Shown: in pieces, positions 1 to 8,217 of the stretch | Layout: the number at the start of each line of letters is the position of its first letter | Numbering within the stretch: position 1 is the stretch's first letter | From: Tissierella sp. P1 | GTDB taxonomy: Bacteria; Bacillota; Clostridia; Tissierellales; Tissierellaceae | NCBI RefSeq assembly: GCF_002266425.1 | Contig: NZ_NPMN01000021.1 | Location: 1 to 64,000 of the forward strand | Length of the DNA: 64,000 nucleotides | Reading direction: 5' to 3' | The notes under the pieces: generated by a model | Seen by the model: only the letters and a program-made list of their open reading frames with translations | Databases searched by the model: none | Told to the model about the DNA's origin: nothing | Program-made: the position numbers and the translations under genes

Positions 1-1
1 G

Positions 2-43
2 AATGGAGCAGATATTGGAAACTCATTTAATGAAATAAGATAA
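2..43 (+). CDS. Possible C-terminal tail of an upstream gene (partial)
   Basis: An open frame enters from the left edge and reads NGADIGNSFNEIR before a TAA at 41-43. A strong hairpin terminator follows at once, which is how a gene end would look. Two other frames also stop within the first 40 bases, so the frame choice is a guess. Nothing can be said about function. Confidence 0.25.
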   Translation, partial: NGADIGNSFNEIR

Positions 44-77
44 AAATCTTCTTATCTAAAGATAAGGAGATTTTTTT
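43..77 (+). terminator. Rho-independent terminator
   Basis: Inverted repeat AAAATCTTCTTATC / GATAAGGAGATTTT around a TAAA loop, ending in a run of T. It closes whatever gene ends at about 43. Nearly the same hairpin recurs at 4758-4792 and 28466-28500. Confidence 0.8.
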
Positions 78-263
78 ATGGAATAATTATTAGTGATATA
101 CAGAAATATTATCCTTATTTACTTATTTACTCGTTATAGAAATAATCTATAACCACAACCATTGGTATAATTATTCTCAATTTGATTTGAGCTCATAAAT
201 ACAATAAAATTATATGGTGATTTAGAAGAGTAGTATTATATAGGTGCACGAGGAGAGTTGATT

Positions 264-1055
264 ATGCATGACATTAAAGTTGAAAATATTATGTTTTCAT
301 ATGACAAGGAACCTATCCTTGAAAATATAAATATGAAAATAGAGGCTGGAGATTTTGTCTGTCTGTTAGGTCAATCAGGTTGTGGTAAAAGCACCTTCCT
401 TAGATTGATGGCAGGATTATCAGAACCAGATTCAGGTACTATTTTTGTTGGAGACAATCCATTGCAAGGAGCAAGTCTAGATAGAGGTGTGGTTTTTCAG
501 GATTATAGTCTGTTTCCATGGTTAACTACAGGAAAGAATATTGTACTTTCTTTGCAGCAAAAATTTAAGAATGAGAGTAAAAAGGACTTAAAAAAACGTG
601 CTCTATATTATCTAAAAAAGGTAGGATTGGAGGAATCCACATTTGATAAATATCCAAATGAACTTTCTGGAGGTATGCGTCAACGTTCTGCTATATGCCG
701 ATCTTTTGCCTTAGATCCTCCTATTTTACTTATGGACGAGCCATTTGGTGCATTAGATGCTGTTACGCGTGCTAAATTGCAGGACATGGTATTAGATCTT
801 TGGCGGAAGGACAAAGAAAACAGAAAGACTATCTTATTTGTTACCCATGATGTTGATGAGGCCTTGCTTTTATCTACAAAAATATTTGTTTTCGGTTCAA
901 GTCCTAGCAAAATTATTTATACACATTCTTTTAAAGACGAAGAAAAGGTTGACCGAGATTCTTTGTTTAAAAATGAGGAAGCTTTAGAATTGCGAAATAA
1001 GCTTATCCATATTATAAATAGAGATATCGAAGAAAAATTAATTGAGGAGAGATAA
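264..1055 (+). CDS. ABC transporter ATP-binding protein, NitT/TauT family
   Basis: Cytoplasmic ATPase that powers import by the neighbouring permease and lipoprotein. All ABC motifs are present: Walker A GQSGCGKST (about residues 36-44), Q-loop VVFQDYSLFPW, signature LSGGMRQR, Walker B ILLMDEPFGALD and the switch histidine in FVTHDVDEA. Length (263 aa) fits the SsuB/TauB/NrtD group. The ATG at 264 is preferred over the in-frame TTG at 258 because the GGAG at 252-255 is correctly spaced only for the ATG. The lipoprotein gene follows four bases after the stop, so the genes form one operon. The substrate cannot be read from the sequence; sulfonates, nitrate and pyrimidine precursors are all used by relatives. 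Confidence 0.9.
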   Translation: MHDIKVENIMFSYDKEPILENINMKIEAGDFVCLLGQSGCGKSTFLRLMAGLSEPDSGTIFVGDNPLQGASLDRGVVFQDYSLFPWLTTGKNIVLSLQQKFKNESKKDLKKRALYYLKKVGLEESTFDKYPNELSGGMRQRSAICRSFALDPPILLMDEPFGALDAVTRAKLQDMVLDLWRKDKENRKTILFVTHDVDEALLLSTKIFVFGSSPSKIIYTHSFKDEEKVDRDSLFKNEEALELRNKLIHIINRDIEEKLIEER

Positions 1056-1059
1056 TAAG

Positions 1060-2177
1060 ATGAGACAGAAAAAAATACGTTTTATTACATTGACACTTGT
1101 TATTTTTATATTAGCGGGAGTTATGGTTGGTTGTAGCAGTAAAGAAACAGATGAAATAAAAGATGATGTTCAAGTAACGGGAACACCTGAGAAACCTGAT
1201 AAAAAAGAGCTACATAAAATAAATGTTGCATATAATCCGGGAACAGGAAATATTTTAGGATTTATTGCTATTGATAAAGGTATTGCGACAGAGGAAGGTA
1301 TTGAAATTGAGCTTGTTCCATTTTCTAATTCAACAGATGCACTGACAGCTCTACAATCAAAAAAGATTGATGTAGCTGTTTCTTTTGGAACTGCTGCACC
1401 TCTTACATATGTTACAAATGGTGCAGATTTTACCGTCTTTGGTGGATATTTGTCTGGTGGTATGCCTGTTTACGCTGTATCTGATTTAGAGTATAAAGGA
1501 TTAGAATCGTTTGTTGGTAAAAAAGTTGCTACGGCAAGAATGTATACTCCTGATATCGTATGGCGTGGTGCATGATGGAAGCAGGATACGACCTTGAAAA
1601 AGATGTAACAATACTAGAATTTAAAAAGCCAAGTGAAGTTCTAGAAGCTGTTAAATCAGGTAATGCAGATATTGGTATTGGTACGAACTCAACATATCTA
1701 CAATCACTTGAGGCAGGTCTTAAGACAATTGCTTGGAGTAATGATTTCTGGGATCCAGTGCATGTTTGTTGTCGACCGGTTGCAAATACAACATGGATCA
1801 ATGAGAATAGAGATGCTGTAAAAGCATTTTTACGTTCATATATACGTGCAGAAAAAGTATTAAGTGAAGATCCAGAGTACGCAGTTCAGCTAAATATGAA
1901 ATACCTTGAACTTGACGAGGAAAATGCAAGAACAATGCTTCTTGAAACGAATCAAATTTTTGATACAGATCCTAAGAGTGATGGAGTTCGTTATATGTGG
2001 GATCGTTTGATTGATATGAAATACATTGATCCAGCTGATATAGATGTAAATGATCATATTAATATTAAAATATACAAAGAAGCTTTAGATGAACTTACAG
2101 CTGAAAATCCAGGAGATTCTTTCTATAAAGAACTTCAAGAAAAATTTATAAATTATAATTCAGAAGCATTAAATTAG
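1060..2177 (+). CDS. ABC transporter substrate-binding lipoprotein, NMT1/SsuA-like (frame broken near 1572)
   Basis: Extracytoplasmic solute receptor of the importer encoded around it. The N-terminus is a lipoprotein signal: positive MRQKK, a hydrophobic stretch and lipobox VMVGC (Cys at about residue 27). The body (FIAIDKGIATEEGIEIELVPF, later DIGIGTNSTYLQSLEAGL) fits the NMT1/THI5-like fold. The first frame stops with TGA at 1573-1575 and the next frame resumes at once with MMEAGYDLEKD. Adding one A between GC and ATG at about 1571 restores one continuous protein of about 372 aa. The TGA is not a selenocysteine codon because its own frame downstream encodes nothing sensible. The start at 1060 has a GAGGAG ribosome site. 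Confidence 0.85.
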
Positions 2178-2223
2178 TTTCGGAGAGATTTAGAAATGTA
2201 TTTACTATAGTAGGTGAGCATAA

Positions 2224-2997
2224 ATGTTAAAAGACAATAAAAATATTAAAAATTATATAGGAACTATCATAATTCTGATTGTAGCATTTTTAGTTTATTT
2301 ATGTGCTACTGATGTTTTTAAAGTGCTTGATCCAGTGCTGTTTCCAGGCTTTTCAAAAATTGGACCTAAATTCTATGACTCAATGCCTAAGCTGTGGAAA
2401 AGTCTTATTAGCTCTTTAAAGCTTTTGATACCAGGATATTTTGGTGCTGCATTTTCTGGTATCTTACTAGGAATTTTAATAGGTACTAATCCGAGATTAA
2501 ATAAAACTTTGAGACCGATTATATTTGCTCTTAATCCAATTCCACCATCTATGATGACGCCTTATCTTATTGCGATTATGCCTACTTTTTATTTATCATC
2601 TGTGGCAGTTATCTTTATAGGATGCTTTTGGCCCTTTCTAAATGGCACTATAAATGGAATTGTTTTGATTGATCAAAAATACTTGGATAATTCTAAGGTT
2701 CTGGAACTAAAAGGTTTTAAAAAATTACTAAATGTAATTTTGCCTGCTGCTGCTCCATCTATTTTAGCTGGTGCAGGTACAGCACTAAACTTTGCATTTA
2801 TTTTACTCGCCATAGCTGAAATGTTTGCAACAAATTCTGGACTTGGATATTTTATTCAGTATTATGCCGATTTTTCGGATTATGCTAGAGTAATTGCTGG
2901 GCTATTATTTATGGGATGTTTTATTGTAATCGTTATGCTTTCCTTTGAAAAATTAAAGAAGAAGATATTATTTTGGACTCTTAACGAAAATAAATAA
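2224..2997 (+). CDS. ABC transporter permease, NitT/TauT family
   Basis: Integral membrane subunit of the importer. The 257-aa protein has about six hydrophobic segments, beginning at residues 11-30 (IGTIIILIVAFLVYLCATDV), and a cytoplasmic coupling-loop region around LDNSKVLELKGFKKLLNVILPAAAPSILAGAGTAL, where the EAA-type motif of binding-protein-dependent permeases lies. It is the third gene of the operon, 46 bases after the lipoprotein gene. The terminator at 3009-3044 follows it, so some transcripts should end before the AtuA-like genes. Confidence 0.88.
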   Translation: MLKDNKNIKNYIGTIIILIVAFLVYLCATDVFKVLDPVLFPGFSKIGPKFYDSMPKLWKSLISSLKLLIPGYFGAAFSGILLGILIGTNPRLNKTLRPIIFALNPIPPSMMTPYLIAIMPTFYLSSVAVIFIGCFWPFLNGTINGIVLIDQKYLDNSKVLELKGFKKLLNVILPAAAPSILAGAGTALNFAFILLAIAEMFATNSGLGYFIQYYADFSDYARVIAGLLFMGCFIVIVMLSFEKLKKKILFWTLNENK

Positions 2998-3008
2998 AAA
3001 TATGAAAA

Positions 3009-3044
3009 CAGCCACAGTTAATTTATTCTACTGTGGCTGCTTTT
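3009..3044 (+). terminator. Rho-independent terminator after the ABC permease
   Basis: CAGCCACAGT / ACTGTGGCTG stem with an 11-base loop and a T tract. It lies only 19 bases before the next start codon, so it may attenuate rather than fully separate the AtuA-like pair from the transporter. Confidence 0.75.
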
Positions 3045-3062
3045 AAAGAAAGGAGCTTATGT

Positions 3063-4412
3063 ATGAAAAAAGTCAGAATTGGCTGTGGAGCAGGATGCTC
3101 CTATGATAGATTGGAACCAGCAATAGAGCTGGTGGAAAAAGGAAATATTGATTACATTGTATTTGAATGCCTTGCAGAAAGGACAATTGCAAATAATCAA
3201 CAACAAAAACTAAAGGACCCATCAAAAGGATATACTCCTATGCTTGAATCAAGGATGAGGGGTATTTTAAAGCAAGCAAAGGAAAAGGGTGTAAAAATAG
3301 TAACTAATATGGGTGCAGCAAATCCTAATGCAGCAGTTGAACATATCATAAAAATCGCAGAAGAGTTGAATATTAATAATATTAAAATAGCTATGGTTTC
3401 TGGAGATAATATAACTAATGATTTAGACAAATATAAGGATGCAGTTATGTGGCAAAGTACCAAGACATTAGGTGAACTTGATGCCAAGATAATATCAGCA
3501 AATGTATATCTAGGAGCTGAGTCGATAAAAGAAGCTCTTGACAATGGAGCTGATATCGTAGTTACAGGGCGGGTTGCAGATGTAGCACTATTCGTAGGAC
3601 CTATGATGCATGAATTTGGCTGGACGGAAAATGATTTGTATGAAATAGGTCAAGCAACTTTATTAGGACACCTCTTAGAATGTGGTGGACAAATTACAGG
3701 AGGATATTTTGCAGATCCTGGATATAAAGATGTGGAGAATCTACATATTTTGGGTCATCCAATTGCTGAAATAGATGAAAATGGAGATTTTATCGTTACA
3801 AAGGTAAAGGGTTCAGGGGGGGAAGTATCTCTTCGAACTTGTAAAGAACAACTATTATACGAAATTACAGATCCATCCTGCTATATTACTCCTAATGCTA
3901 TAGTTGATTTCACAAATGTTTTCTTCAAGGAGATGGAAAAGGATGTTGTACTTGTAACAGGAGCCATGTCTAGGGGAGTACCTAATACCTATAAGGTAAA
4001 TGTTGGATATTGTGATTGTTATATTGGGGAGGGGGAGGTAAGCTTCGGAGGATTAAATTCTCTTCCTCGTGCAAAAATGTGTGCTGATATAATTGAAAAA
4101 CGCTTGAAAATTGTGGGAGCTAATATAGATGAGTACAGAACTGATTATATAGGCTACAATTCCTTATATAAAACAAATATTTCAGATAGTTTCGGATCTA
4201 AGGAACATAGTGAAATAAGGCTTAGGATAAGTGGTAGAACAAAGACCTTTGAGGATGCAATGCTTATAGCCCAAGAGTTAGACTATCTTTATACAAATGG
4301 ACCTGCAGGTTCTTCAGGAGTCGAATCTAGAGTGAGGCAGGTATTATCCGTTGGTGCAATTATTATTCCTAAAGAAGATATAATTACTGAAACTATCTAT
4401 TGGGAGGTATAG
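3063..4412 (+). CDS. AtuA-family protein, large domain (DUF1446)
   Basis: The 449-aa protein opens with MKKVRIGCGAGCSYDRLEPA and continues with YIVFECLAERT, typical of the acyclic terpene utilisation AtuA/DUF1446 family. AtuA was named in Pseudomonas citronellol/geraniol breakdown; its chemistry is not settled, and there is no reason to assume terpenes are the substrate here. Glycine-rich stretches GADIVVTGRVADVALFVGP and LECGGQITGGYFADP are conserved-looking cores. The start at 3063 follows GAAAGGAG; the longer frame from 3033 would begin inside a terminator. The small partner starts two bases after the stop. An ABC importer directly upstream suggests uptake and processing of one substrate. 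Confidence 0.8.
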   Translation: MKKVRIGCGAGCSYDRLEPAIELVEKGNIDYIVFECLAERTIANNQQQKLKDPSKGYTPMLESRMRGILKQAKEKGVKIVTNMGAANPNAAVEHIIKIAEELNINNIKIAMVSGDNITNDLDKYKDAVMWQSTKTLGELDAKIISANVYLGAESIKEALDNGADIVVTGRVADVALFVGPMMHEFGWTENDLYEIGQATLLGHLLECGGQITGGYFADPGYKDVENLHILGHPIAEIDENGDFIVTKVKGSGGEVSLRTCKEQLLYEITDPSCYITPNAIVDFTNVFFKEMEKDVVLVTGAMSRGVPNTYKVNVGYCDCYIGEGEVSFGGLNSLPRAKMCADIIEKRLKIVGANIDEYRTDYIGYNSLYKTNISDSFGSKEHSEIRLRISGRTKTFEDAMLIAQELDYLYTNGPAGSSGVESRVRQVLSVGAIIIPKEDIITETIYWEV

Positions 4413-4414
4413 AC

Positions 4415-4720
4415 ATGAAGCTTAAAGAAATAGCTCACACTAGAACTGGAGATAAAGGCAATATGTCAAATATTGCTGTTATTCCATATGACGAAAAAGA
4501 TTACCCTATGCTTAAAGAATTTTTAACTGCAAAAAGAGTAGAAGAATTTTTTTCTGAAATTTGTTTTGGTGGAGTAAGAAGGTATGAACTTGATAATATT
4601 TGTGCATTTAATTTTGTACTCGAAGAATCTTTGGGTGGAGGGGTTACAAGAAGTCTTGCTGTAGATAAGCATGGAAAATCTCTTGGAATGGCCCTTCTGG
4701 AAATGGAAATAGAAAAGTAA
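4415..4720 (+). CDS. AtuA-like small domain protein
   Basis: A 101-aa protein (MKLKEIAHTRTGDKGNMSNI...) matching the C-terminal ferredoxin-fold domain that is fused to AtuA in some bacteria and separate in others. The HTRTGDKGN stretch is the recognisable motif. The ATG at 4415 follows GGGAGG in the end of the large gene, so the two are almost certainly translationally coupled and form a two-subunit protein. No catalytic role can be assigned. Confidence 0.75.
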   Translation: MKLKEIAHTRTGDKGNMSNIAVIPYDEKDYPMLKEFLTAKRVEEFFSEICFGGVRRYELDNICAFNFVLEESLGGGVTRSLAVDKHGKSLGMALLEMEIEK

Positions 4721-4757
4721 TAAATAAGTTAAATCATTACTTAGTTTTAATTTTACT

Positions 4758-4792
4758 AAAAAATCTCCTTACCTATGGATAAGGAGATTTTT
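4758..4792. terminator. Bidirectional terminator
   Basis: AAAAAATCTCCTTA / TAAGGAGATTTTT hairpin between the convergent AtuA-like pair and nitroreductase gene, with A and T runs on both sides so it can serve both strands. Same family as the hairpins at 43-77 and 28466-28500. Confidence 0.8.
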
Positions 4793-4797
4793 GGAAT

Positions 4798-5328
4798 TTA
4801 TTTTGCTTTATTGAATCCATTATAATGAATTTTATCATAAGGTAAAGTCTCAGTATCATGAGGCTTTTTTTCTTCATCTGGATAGCCTAGTGCAATCATA
4901 GTTTCTACATTATATTTCTCGGGGATATTTAAAAGTTTTTTTACATAATCTTCTACATTTTGATCATCTTCAGTCAATCTATTTCTTACTTGTATCCAGC
5001 ATGAGCCAAGTCCTAAAGATTCTGATGTTAGCTGTATCACAGTAGCAATAATAGAAGCATCTTCTATCCAAGTATCTGTAATATTAGGATCTACTAAAAC
5101 TACAATTGCTAATTCTGCATTTGATATAGGGTGCGAAGCTCCACCCCTAGAAGCACCTAACTTATCAAGGATTTCTTTATTATTTACGACAACTAATTCC
5201 CAAGGTTTTTTATTTTTCCCGGAAGGAGAAGTTAAAGCACCTTGCAATATTTTATCTAAGATTTCTTTCTCTAGTTCTTGATTCTTATATTTTCTAATGC
5301 TTCTTCTATTCATCAATAAATCTAACAT
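4798..5328 (-). CDS. Nitroreductase family protein
   Basis: FMN-dependent NAD(P)H oxidoreductase of 176 aa. The family hallmark is seen near the N-terminus (NRRSIRKYKNQEL, residues about 7-19), followed by GALTSPSGKNKKPWELVVV, which builds the FMN phosphate site, and GLGSCWIQVRNR. Cytosolic, probably reducing nitro compounds or quinones or serving as a flavin reductase. The start at 5328 sits behind AAGGAGGG; the frame extends to 5355 but without a ribosome site. Monocistronic, convergent with the AtuA-like genes. Confidence 0.88.
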   Translation of the reverse strand: MLDLLMNRRSIRKYKNQELEKEILDKILQGALTSPSGKNKKPWELVVVNNKEILDKLGASRGGASHPISNAELAIVVLVDPNITDTWIEDASIIATVIQLTSESLGLGSCWIQVRNRLTEDDQNVEDYVKKLLNIPEKYNVETMIALGYPDEEKKPHDTETLPYDKIHYNGFNKAK

Positions 5329-5509
5329 AATAGCCCTCCTTATTTTTGCTTTCATAAATATATTATAGCATGATGAATTTAAAAATGGTAATATAGAGTA
5401 GAAGTAAAATGAATAGTGACTAGATAAAAAATAAAAGTCGATTAAGTTATTATAATTAATTTACAATCGAGGGTATAAATTAATAAAAATTATTAATGGA
5501 GGTGTAGAC

Positions 5510-6180
5510 ATGAAGTATTCAATAGAAGGAGATTATCCAATACTTAGATGTATATTAAATAGAGGAGAGACTATTAAAACCAGTGCAGGATCAATGTCAT
5601 GGATGACAGATGGTTTTGATGTAGAGGTAACATCAGGTGTATAATGAAAGGTATAGCTAGAATGTTTTCAGGTGAAAGTATGTTTTTGAATTTTTATACA
5701 GCGAAAACTGATAATCAAGAAATTGTATTTGCTTCATCATTACCAGGAACAATAAAAAACATAAAGATGGAAGGTCAAACCTTAATTGGACAGAAATCTG
5801 CCTATCTTGCATCAGAAACAGGTGTTGAATTTCAAACCGTATTTACCAAGAAATTTTCATCAGGATTATTAGGTGGAGAAGGTTTTATATTACAAAAATT
5901 CTCTGGACATGGGGAGTTATTTTTAGAGGCTGATGGTTCATTGATTGAATATAATTTAAGATCAGGAGAAACAATGCTAGTAGACCAAGGACATGTATTT
6001 TTATTCGAGGAAAGTGTAAGATATGAAATAGAAACGATTAAAGGAGCCAAAAATATCTTATTTGGCGGTGAAGGTTTATTCCTTGTAAGATTGATAGGTC
6101 CTGGTAAAATAATTCTTCAATCTATGCCTATATCAAATCTAGCTGCAAGGATAATACCCTTTGTACCTTCAAAGGGATAA
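5510..6180 (+). CDS. AIM24/TIGR00266 family protein (frame broken near 5638)
   Basis: A protein of about 223 aa of the AIM24 (mitochondrial biogenesis) family, widespread in bacteria with unknown function. The 5' part reads MKYSIEGDYPILRCILNRGE and SAGSMSWMTDGFDVEVTSG. It then hits a stop at 5641, and the next frame continues IMKGIARMFSGESMFLNFYTA. Restoring one G (GGTGT to GGTGGT at about 5638) joins the two. The C-terminal half repeats short Gly-rich beta strands (GGEGLFLVRLIGPGKIILQSMP), typical of the family. Start at 5510 has ATGGAGGTG upstream; a hairpin terminator follows. Confidence 0.8.
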
Positions 6181-6194
6181 AAAAGAAAATCTAG

Positions 6195-6222
6195 AAAAGG
6201 ATGGATTAATCCATCTTTTTTT
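6195..6222 (+). terminator. Rho-independent terminator (GGATGGAT family)
   Basis: AAGGATGGATTAATCCATCTTTTTTT hairpin after the AIM24-like gene; nearly the same sequence recurs at 10323, 11258 and 17338. Confidence 0.75.
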
Positions 6223-6421
6223 AAATTTCCAACTATTATCTCTATAACAAAATAAAAACTGTATTTATTATTTATATATTATAATAAAAAAACTTAGATG
6301 AATTAGTACAAAATGATTTTTCATAGGAAAAGACTAGGATAATGGAAATTCTGAACATAAGAAATATCTGATTAAAAAGATAAGGGGTTTTTGTCCATTC
6401 TTTGATAAATTAAGGTACAAA

Positions 6422-6450
6422 TTGATGTAGAAATATAAATATGTTATTAT
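6422..6450 (+). promoter_or_regulatory. Putative SigA-type promoter
   Basis: TTGATG (6422-6427), 17-base spacer, TATTAT (6445-6450), placed about 75 bases before the start codon of the ArsC/Spx-like gene. Confidence 0.5.
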
Positions 6451-6523
6451 AAGATTAATATTAAATTGTTTAATTAGTAGGAAATATTTGAAGGACGAAA
6501 AAGTATGCAATAAGGAGGATCTT

Positions 6524-6880
6524 ATGAAATATTTATTTATATGTTATCCAAAATGCAGTACCTGTAAAAAGGCTAAAAAATGGTTAGATGAAAATAATAT
6601 AGAGCATGAAGAAAGAAATATCAAGGAGAACAGTCCCACTGAAAATGAGTTAAGAGAGTGGATATTTAAAAGTAAATATCCTATTAAGAAATTTTTTAAT
6701 ACAAGTGGCAATCTCTATAAGGAACTAGGCTTAAAGGATAAGCTGTTGGATATGTCCGAGGATGAAAAGATTATACTTTTAGCAACAGATGGCATGCTTG
6801 TTAAAAGACCTATTGTTATATGCGAAGATGATGTTTTGGTTGGATTTAAGGAAGATGAATGGAAGAGCGTCTTAGTATGA
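6524..6880 (+). CDS. ArsC/Spx-family thioredoxin-fold protein (YffB-like)
   Basis: A 118-aa thioredoxin-fold protein. The N-terminal CYPKCSTCKKAKKWLDE places a CxxC-like cluster where arsenate reductase keeps its catalytic Cys, and YPIKKFFNTSGNLYKELGLKDKL is the usual second half. The C-terminal LVKRPIVICEDDVLVGFKEDEW contains the RP motif of the family. It could be an arsenate-reductase-related thiol enzyme; the sequence does not show it to be the transcription regulator Spx. The start at 6524 is behind AAGGAGG; the frame running back to 6488 has no ribosome site. Confidence 0.82.
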   Translation: MKYLFICYPKCSTCKKAKKWLDENNIEHEERNIKENSPTENELREWIFKSKYPIKKFFNTSGNLYKELGLKDKLLDMSEDEKIILLATDGMLVKRPIVICEDDVLVGFKEDEWKSVLV

Positions 6881-6917
6881 TAATGATTAAGAATAATTTA
6901 ATATAAGGAGAATTTAT

Positions 6918-7477
6918 ATGGAGTTCAAGAGATGCCTATGGGCAACAAAAGATTCAGACATTGAATATCACGATAAAGAATGGGGTAAACCAGTTCATGA
7001 TGATAATCTATTGTTTGAAATGATTATTTTAGAAGGTATGCAAGCAGGATTAAGTTGGACTACAGTTCTGAACAAAAGAGAATCAATGCGTATAGCCTTC
7101 GATGGTTTCAATCCTAAAATAATTGCTGAATATAGTATAGAGAAAAAGGAGCAGCTATTGCTCAACCCAGGTATTATTCGTAATAAGGCTAAGATAAATG
7201 CCTAGTAAGTAATGCACAAGCATTTTTGCGTATTCAAGAAGAGTATGGTTCCTTTGATAGTTATATTTGGAGATTCATCAATAATCGTCCAATAACAAAT
7301 ACATGGACAGAATTATCCCAAGTACCTACGACAACAGAGCTTTCTGATGCTATAAGTAAAGATTTATATGCTCATGGATTTAAATTTGTAGGATCAACAA
7401 TTTGCTATGCTTTCATGCAAGCCATAGGTATGGTTAATGATCATATGATATGGTGTGAGCAATATTCCAAATGTTAA
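6918..7477 (+). CDS. tag: DNA-3-methyladenine glycosylase I (frame broken near 7204)
   Basis: Base-excision repair enzyme that removes 3-methyladenine from alkylated DNA. The first part reads MEFKRCLWATKDSDIEYHDKEWG and LFEMIILEGMQAGLSWTTVL, diagnostic of Tag, with the zinc-ligand Cys and His residues at the two ends (RCLWA; later HMIWCEQY). The first frame stops at 7203-7205 after IRNKAKINA; the second resumes with SNAQAFLRIQEEYGSFDSYIW. Restoring one T (GCCTAG to GCCTTAG) rejoins them as about 186 aa, the normal Tag length. Start at 6918 behind AAGGAG. Confidence 0.88.
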
Positions 7478-7526
7478 TTTTATCATTAAAATATTATTAA
7501 TTTAAGGTTTCCAGGAGGCAAAGTGA

Positions 7527-7949
7527 ATGAAATTCAGATTTCAGTATGATTGCTCAAATATAGAGTGGGAAAATGTAGTTGAGATATTGAAAACAGTTGG
7601 AATGGCTAATTATGATAGAGATATTCATAAGAAGGCTTTTGAAAATAGCTATAGAGTTGTATTCGTCTTTGATGAAGAGAAGTTAATTGGATTTGGCCGT
7701 ACAATTTCCGATGGAGTCTATCAAGCTGCAATTTATGATATAGCAGTATCCCTTGAATATCAAGGAAAAAGTATAGGAAGAATTATTATGAATAAGATTT
7801 TAGAAGGAGTTTCCAATTGCAATTGTATTTTATATGCTTCACCTGGGAAAGAATCTTTTTACGAAAAATTCAATTTTAAGAAAATGAAGACGGGAATGGC
7901 ACTGTTTAATAATGCTCATAAGATGAAAGAAAAGGGCTTCATAGAATGA
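7527..7949 (+). CDS. GNAT-family N-acetyltransferase
   Basis: A 140-aa acetyl-CoA-dependent transferase. The acetyl-CoA-binding core is visible as IYDIAVSLEYQGKSIGRIIMNKILE (Q/RxxGxG/A motif around residues 85-95), followed by ASPGKESFYEKFNFKKMKTGM, the usual C-terminal motif B. The acceptor cannot be predicted. It starts 50 bases after the tag gene behind CCAGGAGG. Confidence 0.82.
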   Translation: MKFRFQYDCSNIEWENVVEILKTVGMANYDRDIHKKAFENSYRVVFVFDEEKLIGFGRTISDGVYQAAIYDIAVSLEYQGKSIGRIIMNKILEGVSNCNCILYASPGKESFYEKFNFKKMKTGMALFNNAHKMKEKGFIE

Positions 7950-8023
7950 CCTTATTAGAATAGGATATGTAATACTTAAATATATGTAATAATAGATATA
8001 AGAATAATAATGGAGATGATAAT

Positions 8024-8185
8024 ATGAATGATTATAAATGTACAGTATGTGGTTATACCTATAGATCTGAAAGAGGAGATAAGTTACATGATATAGTGCC
8101 TAATACTGCTTTTGAAGATTTGCCAGAGGATTGGAAATGTCCTACTTGCAATCAACCTAAAATGGCTTTTGAAGAAATAAAATAG
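8024..8185 (+). CDS. Rubredoxin
   Basis: A 53-aa one-iron electron carrier. Two Cys-x-x-Cys knuckles, CTVCGY (from residue 6) and CPTCNQPK (from residue 39), bind the Fe(SCys)4 centre; the spacing and the aromatic residues (Y4, Y11, W37) are standard. In anaerobes rubredoxin passes electrons to superoxide reductase and rubrerythrin-type peroxidases; a superoxide reductase is encoded at 31380. ATG at 8024 behind ATGGAG. Too short to be caught by a length filter but clear. Confidence 0.93.
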   Translation: MNDYKCTVCGYTYRSERGDKLHDIVPNTAFEDLPEDWKCPTCNQPKMAFEEIK

Positions 8186-8217
8186 GCTATATATGATTAA
8201 GGAAGAAGGGAGAAAAA

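Larger units (their letters stand above)
6181..6523. other. Gene-free stretch of 343 bases
   Basis: Holds the terminator at 6195-6222, then very AT-rich DNA, then a promoter-like pair at 6422-6450 ahead of the ArsC/Spx-like gene. No credible small ORF or structured RNA was found. Confidence 0.5.

Noticed and set aside
1573-1575. In-frame TGA in the ABC lipoprotein gene as a second selenocysteine codon
   Set aside because: The downstream sequence in the TGA frame makes no sensible protein, while the next frame continues the family sequence at once; a one-base loss explains it.
3033-3062. Upstream start for the AtuA-like gene
   Set aside because: It would lie within the 3' arm of the terminator and lacks a ribosome site; the ATG at 3063 has GAAAGGAG.
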